A stretch of DNA of 64,000 bases. Source: Dyadobacter jiangsuensis. Its GTDB lineage: Bacteria; Bacteroidota; Bacteroidia; Cytophagales; Spirosomataceae. Shown piece by piece: positions 1 through 7,898 of this stretch. The notes under the pieces are model-generated. The model was not told the DNA's origin. It saw only the letters and a list, made by a program, of their open reading frames with translations, and ran no database searches. Position 1 is the stretch's first letter, and the number at the start of each line of letters is the position of its first letter. The DNA lies in contig NZ_PYAS01000010.1 of assembly GCF_003014695.1 (NCBI RefSeq), positions 62,001 through 126,000 on the forward strand. Reading direction: 5' to 3'. Position numbers and translations under genes: made by a program.

Positions 1-3000
1 ATTTGTCCGACGACTCGCCTTCCAGCCACACGCGGCCGTAATCGAAGCCGCCGAAAATGCCGTAGGTAAGTGGTAATGTAGGATTATAGCTGCTACCGAG
101 GCGAAGCCGCAGATCGGTGTCATGCCAGAACGAGGTTTTTCCATAGAAGCGTTCCGTGCGATAGCCCCGCAGCCCCAGCTTACCGCCAATATTAGGCATT
201 TGGAAAAACTGGAACCCGCTGCCGAAGTTCATGCCCGTTCCCACTTGTGTGGCTAGGATGAGGTTTTCTTTCTGGTCGAGTGCGGTGTACCAGGCAAATT
301 GCGCGCGCAGGCCGGTAAAGTTTTTGTCGCTTTTCAGGTCGGTTGTCCAATTCAATGCGGCATTGAAACGGATACCAGTGTGCGGAGAAAACAGGTTATC
401 GATGCTACTGAAATTGAAAGTAAACTTGGCTCCGCTGTAATATTTGGTTTTGAAAACATCATCCGGCAAGCCGTTCTCGCTGCTGGTAATGTACCTTCCC
501 GCCGTAGCCTGGATATCGTTCGTTTCAAACACAGGCCCCAATGTGACAAAGCCGTTGTGCCCGCCAAAACGTTTTTTGAGCGCAGGATACACATACAATG
601 CACTCTGCCGCACGCGGTAGAAGTTAGCGTCGTCCACCGGTCGCTCGGTTTCGTTACCCAGGCCGGCGTAGTTGAATGCATAGCGCGAACCACGGTAATA
701 GCTGTCGAGGTAGAAATCGAATTTCTTAAATGCATTGATAAAATCGCCGGTATAATTGACTTTGAAACCCTGCGTTCTTACGGCAAAGCTTCCGCCAATG
801 TTCTGTACCGACGCGTACGGCTCTTTCTTGAAGCCATATTTGGTTATGTTCACGGTTCCTCCGAGGAAGAAACCGTCGTCGGGGTTGGCACCGAGAACCG
901 GGATCGGCAATGTAATATCGTAGTTGCTATCCGCGCTCCGGCGGTCATAAACATTGAAACGATACAGACTGGTACGTTTGTCCCTGGTATCGGGACCTGC
1001 AATAATGGTATTATTTTTCAAATCGTCGTAAACGAGTGTTTTCTTCCCGCCTCCGCTCACGCGAGCGCTGTCCGCGAAAACGTCCTTGCCCAATCCGCCG
1101 ATGAGCCGAAGCTTGACGCCCTTCCGCACATCCCCTTTGACGATAAACTCATCGTCGTCGCCATTTCCGTAAATGTTAATGGCGTGCGTCACGGCATTTT
1201 CGAAAGTACGCTGGTAGTTCTGGTGCTTGATACGCCCTTCCTTACCCGTCTCATACACGGTCACGCGCGTATGTGCGTCATCCACCCGCTCGATCACAAA
1301 ACGCTCCTGCTCTTCCGTACCGATCACATTCACTTCCTTGCTCACAAATTCATAGTGTGTCCGTGCGATCTCCATCAGATGCGCCCGGCGTGCTTTCAGG
1401 CCTTCGATCATCTTGGCGGATACCATTTCACGCGCCTTCGGCGGCCAGTCTTTGAAGGATGCCTCGATGGCCTCGTCGGTAAGGTTTTTCTGAATATATT
1501 TCACCTGCTCCTCCCATTGTTCCCAACTCAATTCGTTCAGGAATGTGCGGTCGAAGAGGCGGGCACTCCATGTGGTCCATTTCATACTCTGGATCTCCGG
1601 GCCGTAGGTCTGTAACTGCCGGAGAAACGGGAGCGTTTGCCGCGCAATGTTGGTCAGGAAGCCGTCGTAGCGCGAGAACGCCTGATCGCGGTCGCGGGGA
1701 ATAGGGCGGTAAATGATGGTACCGTCTTTTTGCTTGGTCGAAGCCCAGGCCCACTGGTCGTCGTGGCGGTCCCAGTCGCCGACAACAAAATCGAGCAAAC
1801 GCGTGCGGATGGCCCATGATTCATCGACTTTGTTTTTACTATTTTCCAGCAATGCTTCCACCAGTTCCGGCGTACTGACGATCTTGTCGGGATTGCCGAA
1901 GAAATCGGCATTCTTCCATCTCTTACCATCGGCCCGCTCTTCCACGAGGTTCATAGTACCGCCGAAAAGGCTGTTGAATGTGCCCAGCCCGGGTTGGGCC
2001 GGCACGTAATACATTCTGGGGTTGGTGTGGTAGACATTGATTGCTCCCGCCAACGCAGGCATATTCAACGGCGCAAACGGGTTTGTCGACAGAAAGTTAT
2101 CCTCCACCAGGTATTGCGCCGCAATCATCTGGTTGAACGGAAAAGGCAGAAACCGGCTCACATCCTTGGTAAGGCCGCGCATGGCGTACTCCCGGCCGTC
2201 GCCGTCGCGGAGGCGCAGCGAGTTGGTCTGGTTCCCCCCGCCCTGCTTGATGGGGATTACACCGCCTTTGTAAGTAGCCAGGTCGAGCACCGGGAAACGG
2301 TATTGTTGGAGGTACAATGGCCGGTAATGTTCTCCGAGCATCGCCTTATGGATCTTGCCGATCGGCTTTACCTCGTTACTGACGATAAATTTCGTGGTCG
2401 AATCGGCGTGCTGATTGTACTCGGTAAATGCGATGGTCGAATCCGGTATATCGATCTGCTGCTTGTCCTTCACTTTGCGTTGAAAAACCAGCTTCGCATC
2501 TTTGCCGTCGGGCGTTACTTCCCAGAATTTGGCCCAGGTTTCGCCGCCCGCGTAGAAGCTCAATGTCGAAAACCCGAGTTTGGAAGAAGAAAACATGGAG
2601 CCTTTCCCAAGACTTACCGGACTCACCTTCGAGCCGCTTCCGCTTACGATAAACTCCTGCCCGTCATTCTCGATAAATTCCAGTGCATGCTCATGCCCGC
2701 TCGCGAAGATGAACTTGCCGTTCTTCTTCGCACCCGCCAGTATGGCCGTGCGCAACTCCTTATAATGCTTGTTGGCCACATCCTGCCGTGAACCGATCGT
2801 CGCACGGAACAGCGCGCTGAGGCTACCGAGCACTGGCAGTGGAATATATAGCTTCGGGTTCAGTTCGGTAAGCGGGAAAATATGCTGCTTGATAGTGAAC
2901 CGTCCCCCGTGCGGGCCGTAGGTATAAGGCGGGTGGTGCATCGCGATCACGACGTGCTTGTTGCGGTATTTGCGTACCACATTCTCCCACACAAACCGGA

Positions 3001-3658
3001 ATTGCTCGCGGTTTCTGATCTCGCAACCGTCATTGATTTTCTGGTCCCGGTCCCAGTCGGTAAGCCACCATTGCGAATCGGCGACGATGATCACGACATT
3101 GTCGTTCAGCTCCACCACTTCCGGGCCGGAGCACCCGTTCAACGGCAGGAAATAATCCTCATACTCCTCCTTGTCCTTCTTGCCGCGGCTTTCGTTGATA
3201 TGCTTCTGAACATATTTCTCCTGCCGTTTCAAACCCTTCACGCCCCAGCCCCGCCAGTCGTGGTTACCGGGCAGGAAAATCGGATGTCCTTTGAAATCTT
3301 CAAGTGTTTCGAGTTGAGAATTGATACGGAATTCCGCCACTTTGCGCGCAGCAGAGTCCTCCGAAGGCGGCATACCCGATTCGTAGATATTATCCCCCAA
3401 AAACAGTATGGAGCTGTTTTTCGACTCGGTACCAAGCTTTGTTTTGAGGTATTCCAAAACCGGCGCACGGTTTTCGGGCGAATCGTTGCCCGCGTCGCCG
3501 ACGAGGTACATGGTATGCTTCAGTTCTAATGCCGGATCGGGCGAAACCGACTGCCATTGTGCACCTTCCTTCGAAAAACGGGTTTTATAGCTCGCGCAGG
3601 ATGATACGCCTGCCACAACTGCCCCTAATGTGAGTAAACGGAGTAAATATCTATTCAT
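1..3658 (-). CDS. Metallophosphoesterase / CotH-like / beta-barrel outer-membrane protein (3' end cut by window)
   Basis: A long reading frame starts at ATG 3658 and stays open to base 1, giving about 1219 codons without the C-terminus. It begins with a lipoprotein-type signal ending at Cys21. A calcineurin-like phosphoesterase domain follows, with GDAGND (54-59), GDNIY (88-92), GNHDW (131-135) and a later GHEH motif. Around residues 627-665 lie GDWDRHDDQW and then PIPRDRDQAF, which resemble the catalytic and metal-binding motifs of CotH-type atypical kinases. An Asp/Gly-rich stretch near residue 829 leads into an outer-membrane beta-barrel that ends, at the window edge, in GGFDYGRVW, typical of the BamA/surface-antigen class. 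The protein should be cell-surface or outer-membrane bound. It is the last gene of the ppk1 operon, 18 bp after the lipoprotein gene. Phosphatase activity is well supported by motifs; kinase activity is only suggested, and the substrate is unknown. Confidence 0.85.
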   Translation of the reverse strand, partial: MNRYLLRLLTLGAVVAGVSSCASYKTRFSKEGAQWQSVSPDPALELKHTMYLVGDAGNDSPENRAPVLEYLKTKLGTESKNSSILFLGDNIYESGMPPSEDSAARKVAEFRINSQLETLEDFKGHPIFLPGNHDWRGWGVKGLKRQEKYVQKHINESRGKKDKEEYEDYFLPLNGCSGPEVVELNDNVVIIVADSQWWLTDWDRDQKINDGCEIRNREQFRFVWENVVRKYRNKHVVIAMHHPPYTYGPHGGRFTIKQHIFPLTELNPKLYIPLPVLGSLSALFRATIGSRQDVANKHYKELRTAILAGAKKNGKFIFASGHEHALEFIENDGQEFIVSGSGSKVSPVSLGKGSMFSSSKLGFSTLSFYAGGETWAKFWEVTPDGKDAKLVFQRKVKDKQQIDIPDSTIAFTEYNQHADSTTKFIVSNEVKPIGKIHKAMLGEHYRPLYLQQYRFPVLDLATYKGGVIPIKQGGGNQTNSLRLRDGDGREYAMRGLTKDVSRFLPFPFNQMIAAQYLVEDNFLSTNPFAPLNMPALAGAINVYHTNPRMYYVPAQPGLGTFNSLFGGTMNLVEERADGKRWKNADFFGNPDKIVSTPELVEALLENSKNKVDESWAIRTRLLDFVVGDWDRHDDQWAWASTKQKDGTIIYRPIPRDRDQAFSRYDGFLTNIARQTLPFLRQLQTYGPEIQSMKWTTWSARLFDRTFLNELSWEQWEEQVKYIQKNLTDEAIEASFKDWPPKAREMVSAKMIEGLKARRAHLMEIARTHYEFVSKEVNVIGTEEQERFVIERVDDAHTRVTVYETGKEGRIKHQNYQRTFENAVTHAINIYGNGDDDEFIVKGDVRKGVKLRLIGGLGKDVFADSARVSGGGKKTLVYDDLKNNTIIAGPDTRDKRTSLYRFNVYDRRSADSNYDITLPIPVLGANPDDGFFLGGTVNITKYGFKKEPYASVQNIGGSFAVRTQGFKVNYTGDFINAFKKFDFYLDSYYRGSRYAFNYAGLGNETERPVDDANFYRVRQSALYVYPALKKRFGGHNGFVTLGPVFETNDIQATAGRYITSSENGLPDDVFKTKYYSGAKFTFNFSSIDNLFSPHTGIRFNAALNWTTDLKSDKNFTGLRAQFAWYTALDQKENLILATQVGTGMNFGSGFQFFQMPNIGGKLGLRGYRTERFYGKTSFWHDTDLRLRLGSSYNPTLPLTYGIFGGFDYGRVWLEGESSDK

Positions 3659-3676
3659 AGGATGTCAGCAAAGGCC

Positions 3677-4543
3677 CTACCGGCCCGATTTTCTGAATTT
3701 GAGCACATTCCCGCTGAAAAGGTCGTCGCCTTCATTGGAAATATAAAGGTTACCCGCGTTGTCGAATGCAATGCCCTCCGGCTGGATAAACATGTTGCTG
3801 TTGAGATGATGGACATCCCTCACCTTCCATTGCCGGTCGGTAACAACCACCATCTGGTTCACCGCCGAAATAATGTACCATTCCATCGTAATCGGATTCC
3901 GCGCAATGCCCGACGGCCTGAAACCACGCGCTACCTTACCGGTAATCGCTTTGATTTCGTCCACATTAATCGCAAACCTGCCCGATTCTGCAATGACCGA
4001 ATCCGGCCCTGTTTTGAGGATATAGCCCGAAACGCTGTTCTTCGAGTTGTCTCCCGCACAATTCTTGCAAATAACAAACAGCTCTCCCGTACCTTCGTCG
4101 CCATACATGCCTTCGTATTCACCTTTGGGCAAAATACCTTTCACTTCCGATACTCCCTCCGGCTCCTCGAAAACCGCCTCGGCCATGGGGAAAGTATAAA
4201 TGGTGCCATTGCTTTTCAGGATGTAAGCGCGGTCGTTGATAATCGAAACGTCTTCATAATCACCCTTCTTACCAAATTTGGCATGCAGTTGCTTCGGCAC
4301 GTCCCAGGCCAGCCTGAACAGCTTGCCATCCTCGTCCTGGATCGCATAGATCGTATCGCTCTGTCCTTTATCGAATGCAATACCCGAAACCTCGAAAAGA
4401 CTTTCGGGCAGGTTGAATTTTTCGGGTTTGTTGAAATCGTATTCACGGAAAATTTCCGTCTCTTTTTGCGTTGAGTTGCAGCCGGCAGCGAGCAAGCCCG
4501 CCAATGCAATAGCCGCCAATGCCGATCCGTATTGTTTTTTCAT
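3677..4543 (-). CDS. SdiA-regulated-like beta-propeller lipoprotein
   Basis: This 288-residue protein has a clear lipoprotein signal (lipobox LAAGC, Cys22) and then a repeated beta-propeller pattern, with phrases such as VSGIAFDKGQSDTIYAIQDE and PEGIAFDNAGNLYISNEGDD. These match the SdiA-regulated/YjiK-like and SMP-30-like propeller families. No enzyme has been established for most members. The start ATG shares one base (4543) with the stop codon of ppk1 (TGATG), so translation is probably coupled. Its position between ppk1 and a surface phosphoesterase suggests a periplasmic or outer-membrane role in phosphate or phosphoester handling, but that is inference from context only. Confidence 0.8.
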   Translation of the reverse strand: MKKQYGSALAAIALAGLLAAGCNSTQKETEIFREYDFNKPEKFNLPESLFEVSGIAFDKGQSDTIYAIQDEDGKLFRLAWDVPKQLHAKFGKKGDYEDVSIINDRAYILKSNGTIYTFPMAEAVFEEPEGVSEVKGILPKGEYEGMYGDEGTGELFVICKNCAGDNSKNSVSGYILKTGPDSVIAESGRFAINVDEIKAITGKVARGFRPSGIARNPITMEWYIISAVNQMVVVTDRQWKVRDVHHLNSNMFIQPEGIAFDNAGNLYISNEGDDLFSGNVLKFRKSGR

Positions 4544-6579
4544 CAGAATGTCTTTTTATAATTCTCGACAGTACCCGTCAGGTATTGGTAAATGGCCTCC
4601 TGCGAGCGTACGCCCCCGGGAAGCGTCGTAACGGGCGCATTATGCAGTTTCTCGTCGATCCACACGGCCTGCACGGTATCGTCCCATTGCAGGGCGAGGA
4701 TATCGGTGAGCTGTTTCTTCAAATCTTCGTGGTAGATCGGGAAGCAGACCTCGATCCGCCGGTAAATATTGCGGTTCATCCAGTCGGCAGAGCCCATAAA
4801 TACCTCGGGCCGGCCATTGTTATGGAAAATGAAAACACGGCCGTGTTCGAGGTAGCGGTCCACAATGCGCTTGATGCGGATGTTTTCGCTCTGACCGGGA
4901 ACGCCGGGCACCAGCCTGCAAATGCTCCGCACGATCAGGTTAATGGTAATACCCGCATTGGAGGCTTCGTACAGTTTATTGATCAGCACCTCCTCTTCCA
5001 GGTTGTTCAGTTTAATGGTAATACCCGCGGGCTGGCCGTTTTGGGCATTGGCAATTTCCCTGTCGATCAGCTCAATGAACCTGTTCTGCAAATTGAACTG
5101 CGCCACCAGCAAATGCTCGAAGCGCATTACATCGATCTTCTCCGGCTTTTTCTTTTTACGTAAAAATCCGAACAGCTGCTCCACCTCTTTCAGCATGGCC
5201 GGGTGGGCGGTAAGCAGGATATGGTCGGTGTAAAAGCGGGCGGTACCTTCATTGAGATTACCCGTCGCAAGCAAACCCAGGTGGGAATGCGTTTCGTGTT
5301 TCCGCTTCACCAGCGCCAGTTTCGCATGGACTTTCAATGCATTGACGCTGTGGATGATCTTTACACCCGCGGATTTCATCTTCTTCGCCCATCGGATATT
5401 GTTCGCCTCGTCGAACCGCGCTTTCAATTCGACGAGTACCGTCACTTTCTTGCCGTTTCTGGCCGCGGTAATGAGCGCGTGGGCAATCTTGGAATCGTGT
5501 GCCACGCGATACATGGTCGTGTAAATCTCCTGTACCGAGCGGTCTATCGCAGCTTCGTTGAAAAAACGGAGAATGGTATCGTAAGTCTGGTAAGGCGCGT
5601 GGACCATCAGATCGCGGCGGGTCAGGGCCTCAAACAATGTCTCCGGCTCTTCGAAACCCTCCAAATGTTGGGCTGCGGGCCAGGCCGGGTAGGAAATCGA
5701 CGAAGAAGCGACAGGCAACGCCGACAGGTCTTTCAGGTTATGATAGCGCCCGCCTTCCACCAGCGACGCTTTTTTCAGATCAAACACATTCACAATGTAT
5801 TGCAAATGCCGCAACGACAAGCCGGGCTCATAGAGCAACCGCGTTGCCAGGCCGAAGTCGCGCTTACTGAGCTGCTTCTCCACTTGCTCCGCCATATCCT
5901 CACCGTCTTCATCGAGCAAGTCCAGCTCCGCGTCACGAGTCACTTTGATATTGAACGCTTTGATATCCAGCGCATCCGGGAAGAGCACCGGCAGGTTACA
6001 GCGGATCAGGTCTTCGAGGAAGATAATGTACTCGCCATCGGGCTGCCTGATTTTCACAAACCGGTCGAGCTGGGGTACGGGGATATTGACGAGGGCAATT
6101 TTCTCCTTGTCGCCCGGCAATTCCAGCACGACAACAATGTAGATCTGGTTGTTCTCGGGGAAAAAAGAAGTTTTGTCATTCAAATAAACCGGCTGCAAAA
6201 AGCCTGCTATTTGCGTATAAAAATAGTGGCGTGCAAAAGCGGCAATCTGTTCGGAGACAGGTTCTTTATAAAAAAAATGAAACCCCAGCCGAGCCAGCGC
6301 CGGAATGACCGATTTCGTGAGAATGCGCCCGAACTCGTCCTGCTGCCGGTTCACGGTTGCCTCCGCTTCCAGGAATGCATTATTGGCAGCATCCTGCAAG
6401 GCGTTCTTTTGCAGGTAAGGCATGCGTACCCGGTAAAATTCATCGAGGTTGGACGAATAGATCGACAAAAACCGGATCCGTTCCATAAGCGGGACGGCTT
6501 CGTTCGCAGCTTCCATCAATACCCTTTCGTTGAAGGAAAGCCAACTGATATCCCGGTTGAAATAGCGGAACGCTTCCAT
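4543..6579 (-). CDS. ppk1: Polyphosphate kinase 1
   Basis: The 678-residue product builds inorganic polyphosphate from ATP, reversibly, through a phosphohistidine intermediate. The N-terminus FNRDISWLSFNERVL is the PPK1 signature. The two phospholipase-D-like C-terminal domains carry His418 in VHAKLALV, the expected phosphorylated residue, and His579 in YLEHGRVF, with the conserved TGNLNEGTARFYTD segment between them. Length is normal for the family. It follows the HD-PycTM gene by 11 bp and overlaps the next gene by one base, so it is the middle gene of a co-transcribed set. No exopolyphosphatase is visible in the window. Confidence 0.97.
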   Translation of the reverse strand: MEAFRYFNRDISWLSFNERVLMEAANEAVPLMERIRFLSIYSSNLDEFYRVRMPYLQKNALQDAANNAFLEAEATVNRQQDEFGRILTKSVIPALARLGFHFFYKEPVSEQIAAFARHYFYTQIAGFLQPVYLNDKTSFFPENNQIYIVVVLELPGDKEKIALVNIPVPQLDRFVKIRQPDGEYIIFLEDLIRCNLPVLFPDALDIKAFNIKVTRDAELDLLDEDGEDMAEQVEKQLSKRDFGLATRLLYEPGLSLRHLQYIVNVFDLKKASLVEGGRYHNLKDLSALPVASSSISYPAWPAAQHLEGFEEPETLFEALTRRDLMVHAPYQTYDTILRFFNEAAIDRSVQEIYTTMYRVAHDSKIAHALITAARNGKKVTVLVELKARFDEANNIRWAKKMKSAGVKIIHSVNALKVHAKLALVKRKHETHSHLGLLATGNLNEGTARFYTDHILLTAHPAMLKEVEQLFGFLRKKKKPEKIDVMRFEHLLVAQFNLQNRFIELIDREIANAQNGQPAGITIKLNNLEEEVLINKLYEASNAGITINLIVRSICRLVPGVPGQSENIRIKRIVDRYLEHGRVFIFHNNGRPEVFMGSADWMNRNIYRRIEVCFPIYHEDLKKQLTDILALQWDDTVQAVWIDEKLHNAPVTTLPGGVRSQEAIYQYLTGTVENYKKTF

Positions 6580-6590
6580 AAGTCGGCGGA

Positions 6591-7874
6591 TCAGTGTTCG
6601 AAGAAAATGGAGGCAATCACAAACGCGACCACGGAAATGACGATGCCAAACATGAATACGTTATACGCCACCCGCAGCAGCCGGTATTTCCTGCCCAACA
6701 CGACTCCCTGCGAATAAACGTCTTTCGTAAGGCTGCCATACAGAAAATCCCGGTCGTTCATCATGGTTTGCATGCCCTTGGAATACTCATTGAACGACAT
6801 CCGGTAGAAATTCCCAAAAAACAGCAGGTTTACGCTTTTGGCGTCGATATCGTCCTGCGTGAACGTGCCGCGCGGGATCGTGGGGCGCGTGGAGAGAATC
6901 GAGAACACCATTGTGACCATACATACTGTGAGCAGCATCATCGTCGGGAGGATGAGGTACGCATTGTCTTCGAGCTTGCGTACGAGCACGCTCAAGAGCA
7001 CCGAAATGATGATCGACGTGGTGGTGATCATGATATGCGCCTTGTTATCGGCCATGTCGCTCAGGCGCTGATGGTTGTTGGAACTGATCCGGAACATGGT
7101 TTCGATGCCCTTGTCCGGCCGGTCGTCCTTCCTCTTTTTGCCTTCGGCTATTTCGGGAATGAATGTTTTTTCTTCTTTATGCCGGGCTACCGGCAGCGGT
7201 TCTGCGGCAGCTATTTCGATGGCTTTGGGCACGGCGTCTTCCTCCTCTACTTTTTCCTGCGAAGCTGCCAGGGTTTCTTCGAGCAACTTCTGCTTCAATT
7301 TGTCGAGGTTCTTTTTCTTTTGCTTGTCGAGCAGATCACGGCAGTAATCGGTCTGGTATTCGTGGTTTTCAAGCAGTTTAATGGTGCTTTTCCGCCATTC
7401 GGTCTTATCGATCTTTCTTCCCAACCGATGTTCAGCCTCTTTTCTGACCAGCTTATTCCAGTCGCTGAACTCGGGCGTGCCCAGATGGTACAGATCAGCG
7501 TCGCACACCACCTGCTGCAAAAAATTAGCCGGCTTTTGCGGCCATACCGTCGCCAGAATGCAACCTTCCACCTCTGCGATCACGTCCTCATCCACCTCTT
7601 CCGAGCGGAGAAACTCGGCGGCCATTTCGGCGCCGCGCTTTTCGTGGCCCGCCGCCTCACCGGTGCTGTAACCCGTATCATGAAACCACGCGGCCGTTAC
7701 GACGATGAAAGTCTCCTTGTCCTCCAACCGGTAATGGTTGGCGATCTTGACGGCATTCCCCACCACCGACTCCGTATGAACGAGGTTGTGGTAGCTCAGC
7801 TGCGCCAGCGCCTTGGTACCGAAAAAATGGTGGACGTGATGCTTAACCTTGTCGAGCCGATGGTTATAGTTCAT
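6591..7874 (-). CDS. HD-domain hydrolase fused to a Pycsar-effector-like (PycTM, DUF5706) membrane domain
   Basis: This is a 427-residue fusion. Residues 1-180 form an HD phosphohydrolase with YHNLVH (29-33), the metal-binding doublet His65-Asp66 in AWFHDTGY, and Asp125 in CDADLYH, so the metal site looks intact. Residues about 185-255 are charged and probably a linker or coiled coil. From about residue 256 the sequence turns into a PycTM/DUF5706 domain: MFRISSNNHQRLSDMADNKA, then hydrophobic helices near 281-298, 306-328 and 404-424. In Pycsar antiphage systems such domains respond to cCMP or cUMP and damage the inner membrane. Here the HD part could hydrolyse the signal or another nucleotide. 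It lies 24 bp after the GAF gene and 11 bp before ppk1. Domain calls are firm; biological role is inferred. Confidence 0.88.
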   Translation of the reverse strand: MNYNHRLDKVKHHVHHFFGTKALAQLSYHNLVHTESVVGNAVKIANHYRLEDKETFIVVTAAWFHDTGYSTGEAAGHEKRGAEMAAEFLRSEEVDEDVIAEVEGCILATVWPQKPANFLQQVVCDADLYHLGTPEFSDWNKLVRKEAEHRLGRKIDKTEWRKSTIKLLENHEYQTDYCRDLLDKQKKKNLDKLKQKLLEETLAASQEKVEEEDAVPKAIEIAAAEPLPVARHKEEKTFIPEIAEGKKRKDDRPDKGIETMFRISSNNHQRLSDMADNKAHIMITTTSIIISVLLSVLVRKLEDNAYLILPTMMLLTVCMVTMVFSILSTRPTIPRGTFTQDDIDAKSVNLLFFGNFYRMSFNEYSKGMQTMMNDRDFLYGSLTKDVYSQGVVLGRKYRLLRVAYNVFMFGIVISVVAFVIASIFFEH

Positions 7875-7898
7875 AGAACGTTCAGTTATGATGCTTCG

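Noticed and set aside
299..1615. 438-codon plus-strand frame opposite the phosphoesterase/barrel gene
   Set aside because: The minus-strand frame contains recognisable domains over the same bases; the plus frame has no family motif and is a by-product of G/C-rich third codon positions.
5203..6717. 504-codon plus-strand frame opposite ppk1
   Set aside because: It is Arg/His/Gln-rich without any domain, while the opposite strand encodes an intact PPK1.
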